Source: Methanothrix sp. (GTDB lineage Archaea > Halobacteriota > Methanosarcinia > Methanotrichales > Methanotrichaceae). Taken from it: a stretch of 64,000 nucleotides of DNA. Location: assembly GCA_029907715.1 (NCBI GenBank), contig JARYLI010000002.1, positions 1 to 64,000 of the forward strand, given 5' to 3'. Made by a program: the position numbers and the translations under genes. The notes below the pieces were generated by a model that searched no databases, had not been told where the DNA came from, and saw nothing but the letters and a program-made list of their open reading frames with translations. Position 1 is the first letter of the stretch. Each line of letters opens with the position of its first letter. Shown here piece by piece: positions 55,319 to 64,000 of this stretch.

Positions 55319-57217
55319 CTAGAGTATGCTCATCGCTGGGCTTGGAATGCCGTCCGGCAGTGAGATCCCTATCTTCTTCTCCGTCGCGAACCTCCTGAGC
55401 TTCTCGAGGAGCTTGGACCTCTGCCCGGCCAGGCTGTATTCGAAGACCTCGCTGATATTAGACACAGGTATGATCTCTATCTTATCTCTTATAGATTCAT
55501 CCACCAGCACATCACCCATGTTGGATCTGGGTATCAGCACGGTCTTTATCCCTGCTTGCGCAGCAGCCTCTATCTTCTGTGTTACGCCTCCAACCGGGAG
55601 CACATCTCCTCTGACCGAGAGGGAGCCGGTCATCGCAACGCTCTGCTTCACGGGTATACCCTCAAGAGCAGAGACAACCGCTGTGGCTATCGATATCGAC
55701 GCGCTGTCCCCCTCAACGCCCTCGTATGTGCCGATGAACTGAATGTGGACGTCCTTTGTTGTTATATCCTCTCCCTGGAGCTTCTTGATCAGCGCAGAGA
55801 CATTTGTAACCGCTTCCTTCGCGATCTCCTGGAGCCTGCCGGTCGCGATCACCCGCCCCTCCTCCTTCGACTGGGCGGGGGTCACCTCAGCCATTATGGG
55901 CAGGACGATGCCCGAGTCGCCGACGACAGCGAGCCCGTTCACCCTTCCAATCTCATCGCCGGAGCTCTTGTACATGCTGTACTCCTTTCTCCTCTCGAGA
56001 TACCTGTCGGCCATCTGCTGCTCCAGCGATCTCGCCATCCTCTTCGCCTCTATGACATGCCTCGCCTCGGTCAGTGGAGCGCCCTCAGATCTCGCGATAT
56101 CGCCGGCGACGCGTATCAGCCCTCCAAGGTCTCTGAGCATCAGTGTCAGATGCCCCTTTCTGCCGGAACGCCTCTTAGCCTCTCTGATTATCTCAGCCAC
56201 CGCATCCCTCGTGAAGTGCGGGATCTTGCCGTCCCGCACGACCTCCTGGGCCACGAACCTTATCAGCTTGTCCCTGTTCTCCACGGTGTCCTCCATTGTG
56301 TCCCTCATGTAGACCTCGTAGCCGTAGCCCTTGATGCGGGATCTGAGCGCCGGATGCATTCCCTGCACCGCATCCAGGTTCCCCGCGACGACCATTATGA
56401 AGCTGCAAGGCACAGGCTCCGTCCGCACGAGAGCTCCTGAGGATCTCTCACTCTGCCCTGTTATCGGGTAAGCGCCTTCCTGCAGGGCTGTGAGGAGGCT
56501 CTGCTGCGACTCCAGACGGAGCGTGTTGATCTCATCGATGAACAGCACACCCTTGTGTGCCCTGTGGATGGCGCCACACTCGACCCTCTCATGGCTCGGG
56601 GTCTCCAGGCCACCTGACTGGAAGGGATCGTGCCTGACATCACCGAGCAGTGCTCCGGCATGCGCACCTGTTGCATCAACGAATGGAGCGGTCTTCTTGC
56701 CGCTGTTATCCACCAGAAGCTTTGGGATGAACACATCCTCTTTTGGTATGAGATACCTCATTGAAAGGAAAATGAGCGCTGCTGCGATTATCCCGAAGAG
56801 AAGCTGGCCCGTGTAGTAAGCGTATACTATCAGCCCCATGACGATGAGCATGAAGAACATGTTCCTCGTCTGTACCTTCTTCCTGGCCTCCATCTTGTGC
56901 GCATCCACGATCTGCCTGCCTCTACCTGCCGGCACGACCCTGATGCGCGGGTTGTTGTTGTCCTCCGGATTGTGATAGACCAGGATGTCCTGCAGCTCCT
57001 CCACAGGAAGCAGCTCGCTCATGGCCTTTCCAAGCATCGATTTGCCGGTGCCGGGCGAGCCTATGAGCATCACGTGGCGGCGCTGGTGTGCCGCCTTCCT
57101 GATCACCTCCACCGCCTCCTCCTGGCCTATGACCTGATCTATAAGGCTCTCGGGGACGGCGATGCTGCTCGTATCCTCGAACTGAATGCTGCCAAGCAAC
57201 TCGTTCGGTTCTTCCAT
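55319..57217 (-). CDS. lonB: Membrane-bound archaeal Lon protease (LonB)
   Basis: ATP-dependent protease anchored in the membrane. The 632-residue protein has Walker A GSPGTGKS at 53-60, two transmembrane helices (MFFMLIVMGLIVYAYY and GIIAAALIFLSMRYL, about 120-160) inserted in the AAA+ domain, Walker B GVLFIDEINTL, and a C-terminal S16 domain with the Ser in EGDSASIS and Lys in VTQKIEAA. ATG 57217 is preferred over TTG 57223. A TATA box lies about 45 bases upstream. Adjacent tldD makes this a two-gene protease operon. Confidence 0.95.
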   Translation of the reverse strand: MEEPNELLGSIQFEDTSSIAVPESLIDQVIGQEEAVEVIRKAAHQRRHVMLIGSPGTGKSMLGKAMSELLPVEELQDILVYHNPEDNNNPRIRVVPAGRGRQIVDAHKMEARKKVQTRNMFFMLIVMGLIVYAYYTGQLLFGIIAAALIFLSMRYLIPKEDVFIPKLLVDNSGKKTAPFVDATGAHAGALLGDVRHDPFQSGGLETPSHERVECGAIHRAHKGVLFIDEINTLRLESQQSLLTALQEGAYPITGQSERSSGALVRTEPVPCSFIMVVAGNLDAVQGMHPALRSRIKGYGYEVYMRDTMEDTVENRDKLIRFVAQEVVRDGKIPHFTRDAVAEIIREAKRRSGRKGHLTLMLRDLGGLIRVAGDIARSEGAPLTEARHVIEAKRMARSLEQQMADRYLERRKEYSMYKSSGDEIGRVNGLAVVGDSGIVLPIMAEVTPAQSKEEGRVIATGRLQEIAKEAVTNVSALIKKLQGEDITTKDVHIQFIGTYEGVEGDSASISIATAVVSALEGIPVKQSVAMTGSLSVRGDVLPVGGVTQKIEAAAQAGIKTVLIPRSNMGDVLVDESIRDKIEIIPVSNISEVFEYSLAGQRSKLLEKLRRFATEKKIGISLPDGIPSPAMSIL

Positions 57218-57259
57218 ACTCAATATCTGCCTCTAAATCTGATCGTTATCCTTCTGATC

Positions 57260-57269
57260 TATATATTTG
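57260..57269 (-). promoter_or_regulatory. TATA box of lonB
   Basis: The minus strand reads AAATATATAG about 45-50 bases before the lonB ATG. Confidence 0.55.
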
Positions 57270-57368
57270 ATGCTTGCCTCGCGCGGGCGTCCCAGATCAC
57301 TGCGAGTAATTCTGTGGAACAACAGGGTGTGGGTCCAATCCGCTGGGGGGCATCTCCGGAACCATTAT

Positions 57369-57468
57369 GTACGCAGGAGACCATATGACTCCTGTACACG
57401 CTGCTGATCAGCGAAGACCATAATGCTCGTGAAGACCAGCCACAACTCATGCGTACATGAGTCGTGGC
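57369..57468. other. Three hairpins between lonB and the topoisomerase VI operon
   Basis: Three inverted repeats lie in one ~100-base stretch. The first is 57369-57397 (GTACGCAGGAG against CTCCTGTAC, with a two-base bulge). The second is 57399-57413 (CGCTG/CAGCG). The third is 57439-57468 (GCCACAACTCATG against CATGAGTCGTGGC, one mismatch, four-base loop). They are outside any gene, between divergent promoters. Possible roles are operator sites or a structured RNA. Confidence 0.5.
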
Positions 57469-57527
57469 AGCCTGCGGAAAGCACAGAGTCCTATCTGTGA
57501 TCCGGGGATACGGCTGGATGTAAAGTT

Positions 57528-57536
57528 AATATAATA
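57528..57536 (+). promoter_or_regulatory. TATA box of the RAM-top6B-top6A operon
   Basis: AATATAATA is about 31-39 bases before the ATG at 57567, leaving a short leader with GGTGA as ribosome-binding site. Confidence 0.55.
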
Positions 57537-57566
57537 TGCGGTAGCGTGTGTTTATGGTGAGCGCAA

Positions 57567-57797
57567 ATGGTGATTGGAGTAACAATGGTCAAGGTAGTGC
57601 CTGGACAGGAGAAGCCGGTTTACAGCGCGCTTCGAGAGATTGATGGCATAAAGAACGTTTATCACGTCTTCGGAGAGTTCGACTTCGTTGTGATCATAGA
57701 GGTCGATGGTCTGAGCATGCTGAACCGCCTGGTCGATACGATTCGTGAGATCGAGAACGTAACAGCAACACAGACCGTGGTTGGGGCAGAGCTTTAA
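57567..57797 (+). CDS. Stand-alone Lrp/AsnC ligand-binding (RAM) domain protein
   Basis: A 76-residue protein consisting only of the beta-alpha-beta-beta-alpha-beta RAM domain of Lrp/AsnC regulators ([39 protein letters not shown] in character), with no DNA-binding helix-turn-helix. Such free RAM domains can bind amino acids and modulate other Lrp proteins. Its stop overlaps the top6B start by one base (TAATG), so it is translated with topoisomerase VI; why is not known. Confidence 0.85.
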   Translation: MVIGVTMVKVVPGQEKPVYSALREIDGIKNVYHVFGEFDFVVIIEVDGLSMLNRLVDTIREIENVTATQTVVGAEL

Positions 57798-59638
57798 TGG
57801 ACACAGCCGAGGAGCTGGCAAAGCATCAGAGATCGATATCTGTTGCGGAGTTCTTTGAGAAGAACCGCCAGATTCTTGGATTCGACTCAGCCCCTCGCGC
57901 CCTCATCACATGCGTCAAGGAGGCTGTCGACAACTCCCTTGACGCATGTGAGGATGCCGGCATACTTCCCGATATTTTTATACAGATTAGGCGTGCAGGT
58001 GAGCTTTACCGTGTCATAGTCGAAGACAACGGTCCTGGCATCGTGCCATCTGAGATCCCCAGGGTCTTCGCAAAGCTGCTCTACGGCTCCAGGTTTCACG
58101 TTCTCCGGCAGAGCAGGGGGCAGCAGGGTATAGGCATATCTGCAGCTGTCCTCTACTCACAGCTGACCACAGGGAAGCCGACGAGGATCACATCAAGGAC
58201 ATCTCCTGAGAGGCCAGCGAGATACGTGGAGGTCATGATTAACACAGCGAAGAACGAGCCGGAGATCATCAGGGAGGAGGATATCGACTGGGAGCGGCCA
58301 AGGGGCACACGGGTGGAGCTTGATATCGAGGGATCGTATGTCCGTGGCAGGAGGCAGTCTGTTTACAGCTACCTGAAGAACGTCGCGATAGTGAATCCGC
58401 ATGCCAGGATAACATTCGTGGAGCCCGATGGATCCACAGAAAGGTTCGAGAGGGCCACAGAGCTTCTTCCAAAAAGAGCATATGAGATAAAGCCCCACCC
58501 CGCAGGTATAGAGCTGGGCGAGCTCACGAAGATGCTGAGATACACTGAGAGGAGAAAGCTCTCCAGCTTCCTGAAGGAATCGTTCTCATCCATCGGCAAC
58601 ATCGCTGCTCAGGAGATCATTCAGAATTCGGGCCTTGACCCATCGATGGATCCCAGAAGCCTTGACTACGATCAGTCCAGGCGACTCTTCGAGGCGCTCA
58701 GACGGATGAAGCTGAAGTCACCTCCGGTCGACTGTCTCTCGCCGATAGGAGAGGATCTGATAAGATCCGGCCTTGCAAAGGAGTACCGTGTGGACTTCAT
58801 CGCGACCGTCTCAAGACCCGTCTCAGTCTACTCCGGAAATCCCTTCGTGGTCGAGGCAGGGATGGGCTTCGGCGGCGAGCTAGATCGGAACGGCAGGGTG
58901 GAGATCCTGCGGTTTGCGAACCGCGTGCCTCTCATATACCAGCAGGGAGCCTGCGCCATAACCCATGCGATAGAGGGGGTGTCCTGGAAGAGCTACGGCC
59001 TGGACCAGCCTGGGGGGGGATTGCCGGTCGGGCCTGCTGTGATACTGGTGCATGTGGCATCCACCAACATACCATTCACATCTGAGTCAAAGGATGCTGT
59101 GGCAGACATCCCGGAGATCCTGACAGAGATGGATCTCGCGATGAAGGAGATCGGCAGAAAGCTGAGGAGATTTCTCGCAATCCAGGAGACGCTCTCTGAG
59201 CGCAGGGAGAAGGAGGAGATCATAGGCAGGATACTTCCGAGGATGGCGGACAAGCTCGCAGATATGCTCGGGCTCGAGAGGCCTGACATAAGCAGGGTCG
59301 TGGCCAGGATCATGGGCAACATTCTGGTCAGAAGGGAGATCGAGCAGGAGGACGGTCGATTGAGGGTGTGCATAGAGATAGAGAATAACACATCCTCGCA
59401 GAGAAGCTTCAAGCTGCACGAAATCCTCCCTGTGGAGGCAGAGGATCTTGATCCGCCAGCGAGAAGGGTCGCTATGGGAGACCGCTATGATCACCAGTGG
59501 AAGATAGCAATCCGGGCAGGTGAGAAGGTGATCCTGAGATATGCAGTAAAGAACCATCTGCAGAGAATGCCGGAGGCTGTTGTTGAGGGGCTGGAGCCTG
59601 AGATTGTGACAGGGGCGAGGGTGCTTTCTGATGCATGA
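57797..59638 (+). CDS. top6B: DNA topoisomerase VI subunit B
   Basis: The ATPase subunit of type IIB topoisomerase, which decatenates and relaxes DNA by double-strand passage. The 613-residue protein has the GHKL ATP-binding motifs [23 protein letters not shown] and [11 protein letters not shown], an H2TH-like middle domain and a C-terminal transducer with the family segment. It overlaps top6A by eight bases, in the usual B-A order. Confidence 0.96.
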   Translation: MDTAEELAKHQRSISVAEFFEKNRQILGFDSAPRALITCVKEAVDNSLDACEDAGILPDIFIQIRRAGELYRVIVEDNGPGIVPSEIPRVFAKLLYGSRFHVLRQSRGQQGIGISAAVLYSQLTTGKPTRITSRTSPERPARYVEVMINTAKNEPEIIREEDIDWERPRGTRVELDIEGSYVRGRRQSVYSYLKNVAIVNPHARITFVEPDGSTERFERATELLPKRAYEIKPHPAGIELGELTKMLRYTERRKLSSFLKESFSSIGNIAAQEIIQNSGLDPSMDPRSLDYDQSRRLFEALRRMKLKSPPVDCLSPIGEDLIRSGLAKEYRVDFIATVSRPVSVYSGNPFVVEAGMGFGGELDRNGRVEILRFANRVPLIYQQGACAITHAIEGVSWKSYGLDQPGGGLPVGPAVILVHVASTNIPFTSESKDAVADIPEILTEMDLAMKEIGRKLRRFLAIQETLSERREKEEIIGRILPRMADKLADMLGLERPDISRVVARIMGNILVRREIEQEDGRLRVCIEIENNTSSQRSFKLHEILPVEAEDLDPPARRVAMGDRYDHQWKIAIRAGEKVILRYAVKNHLQRMPEAVVEGLEPEIVTGARVLSDA

Positions 59639-60704
59639 TCCGGAGAGCAGGCTTCTCGGCATAGCAAGGTCACTCTACGACCAGTTCAGAGAGGGCACTG
59701 TCCCTCATCTTGTGCTTCCGACGAGGACCAAGAAGAACATCGAGTACAGCACAGAAGATGATGTGTGGGTGTATGGCGATCAGGAGAGCGTGAGAAGCGT
59801 CAAGACGATACGCGGTGCGAAGACACTGCTCAAGACCGTGCATCTGATAGATCTCCTGGTAACAGAGCATCTCAGAGGGAACCGGGCTTCAACTCTAAGG
59901 GAGATATACTACATCTCCGAGAACTGGGATCTCGCCAAGTTCGCAGAGCAGGCCGAGAGCGACCGTCTAATCGAGGATCTCGAGATAATCACAGGCCTTC
60001 AGCGGGAGGATTTTCATGTCAGACCTGAGGAGGACGGAGCCGCTGTATTCGGCCCCCTCCGGATCAGGGAGCGGACGCGCCGAGGCGAGCGTGAGATACA
60101 CTGCCAGGAGGATATAGGAGAAGCAGGCTATCAGATACCGTTCAATGTCGACTTTGTTGAGTTCCTGGAGCACGATGCCAGGATGGTCATAGCAGTGGAG
60201 ACCGGCGGAATGTACGCCAGGCTGATCGAGAACGGGTTCGATGAGGAGTTTGATGCAATTCTGGTTCACCTAAAAGGCCAGCCGGCGAGGTCCACCAGGC
60301 GCTTCATAAAAAGACTCAATACAGAGCTTGGTCTGCCCGTAGCAGTCTTCACAGATGGGGATCCGTGGAGCTACAGGATATACGCGAGCGTCGCGTACGG
60401 CGCGATAAAGAGCGCGCATCTCTCCGAGCATTTAGCCACCCCGGATGCGAAGTTCCTGGGCGTGCAGCCCACAGACATCGTTGAGTACAACCTCTCCACA
60501 GACAGGCTCACAGACAGGGATCTCCATGCACTGAGAGCAGAGCTCACAGATCCGAGGTTTGGAAGCGATTACTGGCAGAAGCAGATACAGCTCCAGATAG
60601 ACCTGAAGAAGAAGGCAGAGCAGCAGGCTTTCGCCGGCAAGGGTCTGGACTTCGTCACGAAAAGGTATCTTCCGGAGAGGCTCTCAGATCTGGGGATGGC
60701 ATAG
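59631..60704 (+). CDS. top6A: DNA topoisomerase VI subunit A (Spo11-like)
   Basis: The DNA-cleaving subunit, related to Spo11. The 357-residue protein has the catalytic tyrosine in the winged-helix motif [12 protein letters not shown] (Y93/Y94) and the Toprim domain with [14 protein letters not shown]-like E and the metal aspartates in [11 protein letters not shown]. Length is normal. It starts inside the end of top6B and ends the operon. Confidence 0.96.
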   Translation: MHDPESRLLGIARSLYDQFREGTVPHLVLPTRTKKNIEYSTEDDVWVYGDQESVRSVKTIRGAKTLLKTVHLIDLLVTEHLRGNRASTLREIYYISENWDLAKFAEQAESDRLIEDLEIITGLQREDFHVRPEEDGAAVFGPLRIRERTRRGEREIHCQEDIGEAGYQIPFNVDFVEFLEHDARMVIAVETGGMYARLIENGFDEEFDAILVHLKGQPARSTRRFIKRLNTELGLPVAVFTDGDPWSYRIYASVAYGAIKSAHLSEHLATPDAKFLGVQPTDIVEYNLSTDRLTDRDLHALRAELTDPRFGSDYWQKQIQLQIDLKKKAEQQAFAGKGLDFVTKRYLPERLSDLGMA

Positions 60705-60771
60705 AGCGCCAGATATGACCCTCAGACCATCAAAGGAGCAGTGCTGGCTCTCAAACCAAACGCCATCGCGG

Positions 60772-61623
60772 TTACCTTCCGTATGCTGAGATGAAAGGAA
60801 GCAGGAGGTTGTAGTCGTTCAGCATGCCGATGAGCTTCCTGTGAGCATTGACGACCGGCATCTGGTCGATCCTTTTCTGTGACATTGTCCTTGCGCACTC
60901 GCTGACCCTGCTGGATCTCAGGGCGGTTATCGCCTGGACCATGGCCTCCCTAACCCTCACATCCTTCAGCCTGATCTTCGATACCTGGTAGTACCTGGAT
61001 ATGGCCTCCTTCTGGCTCTCCCAGCTCCACTCGTCCATCTCGGGAGCGGTGTCTGCATCTGCCCTCTCCAGGGACTCCTCGACGACGCTCTTTGCTATCA
61101 GATCCCTGTCCGTGACTATGCCGACAAGCTGCAGATCTGTGTCGATCACAGGGCATGCCTGGACTCCGGCATACTCCATGATCGCGCCCACCACCGGCAG
61201 CGGCATCTCCGACCAGACAGCGACAACATTCCTCTCGAAGTACTTATCTATGGTCTCATCGATGTTTAGGGTCGCGATCACCCTCACGATATCCGCCACG
61301 CTGATGATTCCAACCAGCCTACCGTCTTCGACCACAGGCAGACGTCTCACACGCTTCTCAACGAAGAGCTTCGCAGCATCAACCAGACGATCTTCAGGAC
61401 GCACGACATAGGGGTTCCTGGTCATGAGCATGGCGATCTGGTCCTCCTCCGGGTTCCGGAGGAGATCTGTCCTGGTGACCATGCCGACAACCGTGCAGTT
61501 CTTTACGACAGGAACGCCAGAGACATGCCGCTCATTCAGGACCTGCAGCACCTTATCCCTGGTGCCCGGCAGGCTCACATAAGCGACATCCCTGACCATT
61601 GCATCTCTGACCAGGATATCCAA
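60772..61623 (-). CDS. Protein with four CBS domains
   Basis: A 283-residue protein made of four CBS repeats, each with the VRDAMVRDVAYV-type start (MDILVRDAMVRDVAYV, VGMVTRTDLL, LVGIISVADIV, LVGIVTDRDLI, LIGMLNDYNLL). Pairs of CBS domains bind adenosine nucleotides or S-adenosylmethionine and act as energy sensors. TTG 61623 is used because GGAGGG lies seven bases upstream. It is the last gene of the amidohydrolase-USP-CBS series, three bases after the USP stop. Confidence 0.85.
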   Translation of the reverse strand: MDILVRDAMVRDVAYVSLPGTRDKVLQVLNERHVSGVPVVKNCTVVGMVTRTDLLRNPEEDQIAMLMTRNPYVVRPEDRLVDAAKLFVEKRVRRLPVVEDGRLVGIISVADIVRVIATLNIDETIDKYFERNVVAVWSEMPLPVVGAIMEYAGVQACPVIDTDLQLVGIVTDRDLIAKSVVEESLERADADTAPEMDEWSWESQKEAISRYYQVSKIRLKDVRVREAMVQAITALRSSRVSECARTMSQKRIDQMPVVNAHRKLIGMLNDYNLLLPFISAYGR

Positions 61624-61626
61624 ATG

Positions 61627-62070
61627 TCAACCCTCCTTCCTCTCTCCGGGCACTGTTAAAACTGGAACCCTGGAGTGCTGAACCACCTTCTCCGCAACAC
61701 TTCCGAGGAGGAACCTGTCGAGGCCGCTCCTCCCAACGCTTCCCATGACGAGCATATCCACGTTTAGATCACGTGATAGCTTCAGTATCTCATCAGTCGG
61801 CTTCCCCTCGACAACCCTCTTCTCGCACGCCACGCCCGCGTTCGATGCAATCGACTCCACGTATGATGTGGCATCCTCCCCCTCCTTGAGGAGCATATCC
61901 CTTATGCCAACCAGGATCATCTCATCCGGAAGGTGGCTGAGCCTGCCCGTGTCTGCCACGTAGACCGCTATGACCCTGGCCCCGAGATTCCGGGCAAGTT
62001 CCACACCAAACCTCGCGGCCCTCTCGCTCGTCTCAGAGCCATCCGTTGCTATCATAATCTTCTCGATCAT
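61627..62070 (-). CDS. Universal stress protein (UspA family)
   Basis: A 147-residue USP with the ATP-binding signature G-x2-G-x9-G-S in GSVGRSGLDRFLLGSVAEKV (about 118-137), and the MIATDGSETSERA start. ATP-binding USPs are dimeric and appear in stress responses. The exact role is unknown. It lies between the amidohydrolase (four bases) and CBS genes, so the two nucleotide-sensing proteins are co-expressed. Confidence 0.9.
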   Translation of the reverse strand: MIEKIMIATDGSETSERAARFGVELARNLGARVIAVYVADTGRLSHLPDEMILVGIRDMLLKEGEDATSYVESIASNAGVACEKRVVEGKPTDEILKLSRDLNVDMLVMGSVGRSGLDRFLLGSVAEKVVQHSRVPVLTVPGERKEG

Positions 62071-62074
62071 GTTT

Positions 62075-63223
62075 TCAGATCCTCAGCATTATGTCAGAGG
62101 GCTCAGCCCTTCTCACAATGCTCGCCAGTGGGTTCAGCGACCCCTTCAGATTGCGGGATCTCCTGTCGAACACGATCACCCGTGCCTCTTTCCCGGGATC
62201 GATGGAGCCGAGCCTCTCATCCATACCCAGTGCTCTTGCTCCATTTATCGTGCACATCATAAAAACCTGTCTGTCGTCTCTGACAAGCGCTTTTGAGATG
62301 AGCTCCATCTCCCTGAAGATGCTGGCCGAATTTATCATCAGGTTGTCCGTGCCCACGCAGACATTGATCTCCAGGGAGAGCATCGCTGCGACATCAGGAA
62401 GGCCGGCGCGGGTGAAGAGATTGGATCTGGGGCACACGACCACAGAGGCGCCTGATTCCGCAACATCCCTGAGATCGGAGCGCTCCGCTCTGGAGAGATG
62501 TATCAGAATGTCAGGCTCGATGGCCAGCGCGCCCTCTATATCATCCCTGCCAGCCTCACCAGCGTGTATCGCGATGCACCTTCCCTCTCTTCTTGCGATC
62601 CTCACCACCTCATCGACGAAGCCCCAATCGTAATCCCTGGTGCTGCTCAGCCCGACACCCCAGCATGCTGGATGTATATCCCCAGGGTCTTTCAGAGGCC
62701 TGCCGAATATCCTGCTCTGAATTCCCAGACCCTCCAGAGCTCTGAGGAGAAGATCCACCCCGTGAGGGCCGCCCTCCCTGAAATCGCCGAAGGCACAGGT
62801 TCCGGTATTCAGCATCTCCTCAGCTGAGAAACGCATCGATTCGACAAGGAGATCATCGCTCGCGCTCTCAAGAATCCTGTGCTTGAAGCCCCCTGGACCC
62901 ACAAGATCAGCCAGACTCATGAACGGCGGATCCTTCGCGATGGAATCCGCTACATGCGTATGCGCGTTGACAAAAGCAGGGCATATGATGCCCTCGAACT
63001 GCCCCCTCTCCCTCCCCTCGCAGACCTCTTTTATGATGCCGTTCTCTATGACGACACATCCATCGAGGACAGCCATATCCTCACCCGCGATAACCGTTCC
63101 GGAGAGTACCAGCTCATCCGGGAGGCCCGCAGCGTATTCCGCATCTGGGGTCCTTTTCAGGCCGGAGGCATCGCAGCTATTGGGAACCCTCAGTTTATTA
63201 ACATCCTCCTTGAGTCTATGCAT
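62075..63223 (-). CDS. Amidohydrolase-family protein (chlorohydrolase/deaminase-like)
   Basis: A 382-residue member of the metal-dependent amidohydrolases with the metal-binding VNAHTHVADS, a second His in CIAIHAGEAG and the aspartate in VCVGTDNLMINS. The fold is a TIM barrel with a beta-sandwich. The substrate is unknown; cytosine, guanine or S-adenosylhomocysteine deaminases are related. ATG 63223 is the only standard start in the frame before the core; the first ~35 residues look non-conserved. It meets the arfC start head-to-head with no gap. Confidence 0.8.
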   Translation of the reverse strand: MHRLKEDVNKLRVPNSCDASGLKRTPDAEYAAGLPDELVLSGTVIAGEDMAVLDGCVVIENGIIKEVCEGRERGQFEGIICPAFVNAHTHVADSIAKDPPFMSLADLVGPGGFKHRILESASDDLLVESMRFSAEEMLNTGTCAFGDFREGGPHGVDLLLRALEGLGIQSRIFGRPLKDPGDIHPACWGVGLSSTRDYDWGFVDEVVRIARREGRCIAIHAGEAGRDDIEGALAIEPDILIHLSRAERSDLRDVAESGASVVVCPRSNLFTRAGLPDVAAMLSLEINVCVGTDNLMINSASIFREMELISKALVRDDRQVFMMCTINGARALGMDERLGSIDPGKEARVIVFDRRSRNLKGSLNPLASIVRRAEPSDIMLRI

Positions 63224-63224
63224 G

Positions 63225-63893
63225 ATGAGACCCTATGTTTTCATCAACAGCGCGATGAGCGCTGACGGGAAGATAAGCTCTTTTCTGAGGAGACAGGTGC
63301 GCATCTCCGGATCTGAGGATCTCCTCAGGGTGGACAGGCTCCGGGCGGAGAGCGATGCGGTGATGGTTGGAGTGGGAACTGTCATTGCAGACGACCCGAC
63401 GCTCCGAGTGAAGTCTGAGGCGCTGCGATCATGGAGGCTGGAAAGAGGTGTGCCGGAGAACCCTCTCCGGATCGTGGCTGACAGCAGGGCCAGAACGCCT
63501 CCGGAAGCCAGGGTTCTGGGGCCGGGATGCATCGTGGCTGTATCGAGATATGCCCCTGAGGATAGACTCAAAGAGCTCTCTGAGAGGTGCGAGATCGCGA
63601 TCTGTGGGGAGGATCGCGTTGATCTCAGAGAGCTTCTGGAGATGCTGTACAGGAGGGGCGTGAGGAGGTTGATGGTCGAGGGAGGAGGCACCCTGAACTG
63701 GTCGCTCATAGAGCAGGGGCTCGTCGACGAGATTTGCGTCTTCGTGGGGCCCATGGTGATAGGGGGTCAAGATGCTCCCACGCTCGTGGACGGCAGAGGC
63801 TTCCCGGAGAACTTTCAGAGGCTGGAGCTTGAATCCGCGGAACGCATCGATGATGGTCTTCTCCTGAAATGGAGGGTGGTCAGGAGCGCATGA
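63225..63893 (+). CDS. arfC: 2,5-diamino-6-ribosylamino-pyrimidinone 5'-phosphate reductase (RibD/ArfC-like)
   Basis: It reduces the ribose side chain of the diaminopyrimidine phosphate in archaeal riboflavin and F420 synthesis. The 222-residue protein has the RibD C-terminal (dihydrofolate reductase-like) fold: VFINSAMSADGKISS, the DAVMVGVGTVIADDPTL NADPH-loop segment, RLMVEGGGTLNWSLI and a terminal LVDEICVFVGPMVIGG. The start is ATG 63225, or 63222 with one more Met. Its end overlaps the next gene on the opposite strand. Confidence 0.88.
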   Translation: MRPYVFINSAMSADGKISSFLRRQVRISGSEDLLRVDRLRAESDAVMVGVGTVIADDPTLRVKSEALRSWRLERGVPENPLRIVADSRARTPPEARVLGPGCIVAVSRYAPEDRLKELSERCEIAICGEDRVDLRELLEMLYRRGVRRLMVEGGGTLNWSLIEQGLVDEICVFVGPMVIGGQDAPTLVDGRGFPENFQRLELESAERIDDGLLLKWRVVRSA

Positions 63894-64000
63894 ATCTGTC
63901 CCAGCCCTCGTGCCTCTCCTTCAGAACCCTGCATATGTCTTCGAGCATCTCGAAGGGTATACCGACGACGACATCGTTATCTGCAAGGCCGGTCTTTTTC
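63880..64000 (-). CDS. Unknown protein, C-terminal 39 residues (cut by window edge)
   Basis: The minus-strand frame ending at TGA 63880 reads KKTGLADNDVVVGIPFEMLED then ICRVLKERHEGWDRFMRS and runs off the right edge. It is protein-like, with an amphipathic helical tail. I do not recognise it from this piece. Its 3' end overlaps that of arfC by 14 bases in convergent orientation. Confidence 0.6.
   Translation of the reverse strand, partial: KKTGLADNDVVVGIPFEMLEDICRVLKERHEGWDRFMRS

Overview
The window looks like a chromosomal segment from a methanogenic archaeon of the order Methanosarcinales, most likely a Methanothrix (Methanosaeta)-like organism. The signs are euryarchaeal PolD large subunit, archaeal DnaG, topoisomerase VI, LonB, archaeal-type AdoMet synthetase, NMD3, a thermosome, the DNA-binding protein MC1, a Met-family tRNA, TATA boxes close to start codons, frequent GTG/TTG starts and 4-base gene overlaps. 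Genus assignment is inference; no methanogenesis operon is present.

Layout. 1-150: the tail of an IS630-type transposase. 0.8-8.8 kb: aspartate kinase, purM, a PPC-domain protein overlapping polC, and a sugar kinase. 9-13 kb: a response regulator, an exported Cys-repeat protein, tmk, and an exported DJ-1/rubredoxin fusion. 13-16.5 kb: a leftward run glyA-folD-DUF2121-mobA (one-carbon and cofactor metabolism). 17-22.5 kb: dnaG, then the leftward run AdoMet synthetase - exported protein - DUF424 - nmd3. 22.7-31 kb: nadE, a two-gene membrane Cas4-like nuclease, and thermosome-grpE-dnaK-dnaJ. 32-40 kb: membrane and exported unknowns, Taw2, a second Cas4-like protein, IscU, MC1, rubrerythrin and a small sulfite-reductase-like protein. 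41-48.6 kb: lysA, a HEAT-repeat protein, MscL, an AlkP-like protein, a YkgJ-type protein, a phosphoribosyltransferase and larA. 49-57 kb: small membrane and DNA-binding proteins, topA, a tRNA, tldD and lonB. 57.5-64 kb: RAM domain-top6B-top6A, CBS-USP-amidohydrolase, arfC and a gene cut by the window edge.

The most striking content is between the genes. I see three families of short non-coding elements with terminal inverted repeats and target-site duplications. The first is a 189-bp family with six near-identical full-length copies, each flanked by a 10-bp direct repeat (one copy has a single mismatch). The second is a 114-175 bp family whose ends read CGCTCTTAT/ATAAGAGCG; it has about ten copies, four of them with 8-bp duplications. 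The third is a ~119-bp family with two copies. There is also a 310-bp foldback with 116-bp arms. No transposase able to move them is visible here apart from the unrelated IS630 tail. The 189-bp family has terminal repeats and a duplication length that fit an IS4/IS231-like transposase acting in trans.

Other notable points: a Cas4-like nuclease encoded as two coupled membrane-anchored halves; a second Cas4-like protein with a degenerate catalytic motif and no CRISPR nearby; an inverted fragment of tmk 2 kb from tmk; a coding segment after larA that lacks an ordinary start codon; two small genes of 45 and 55 residues; and three hairpins between lonB and the topoisomerase VI operon.
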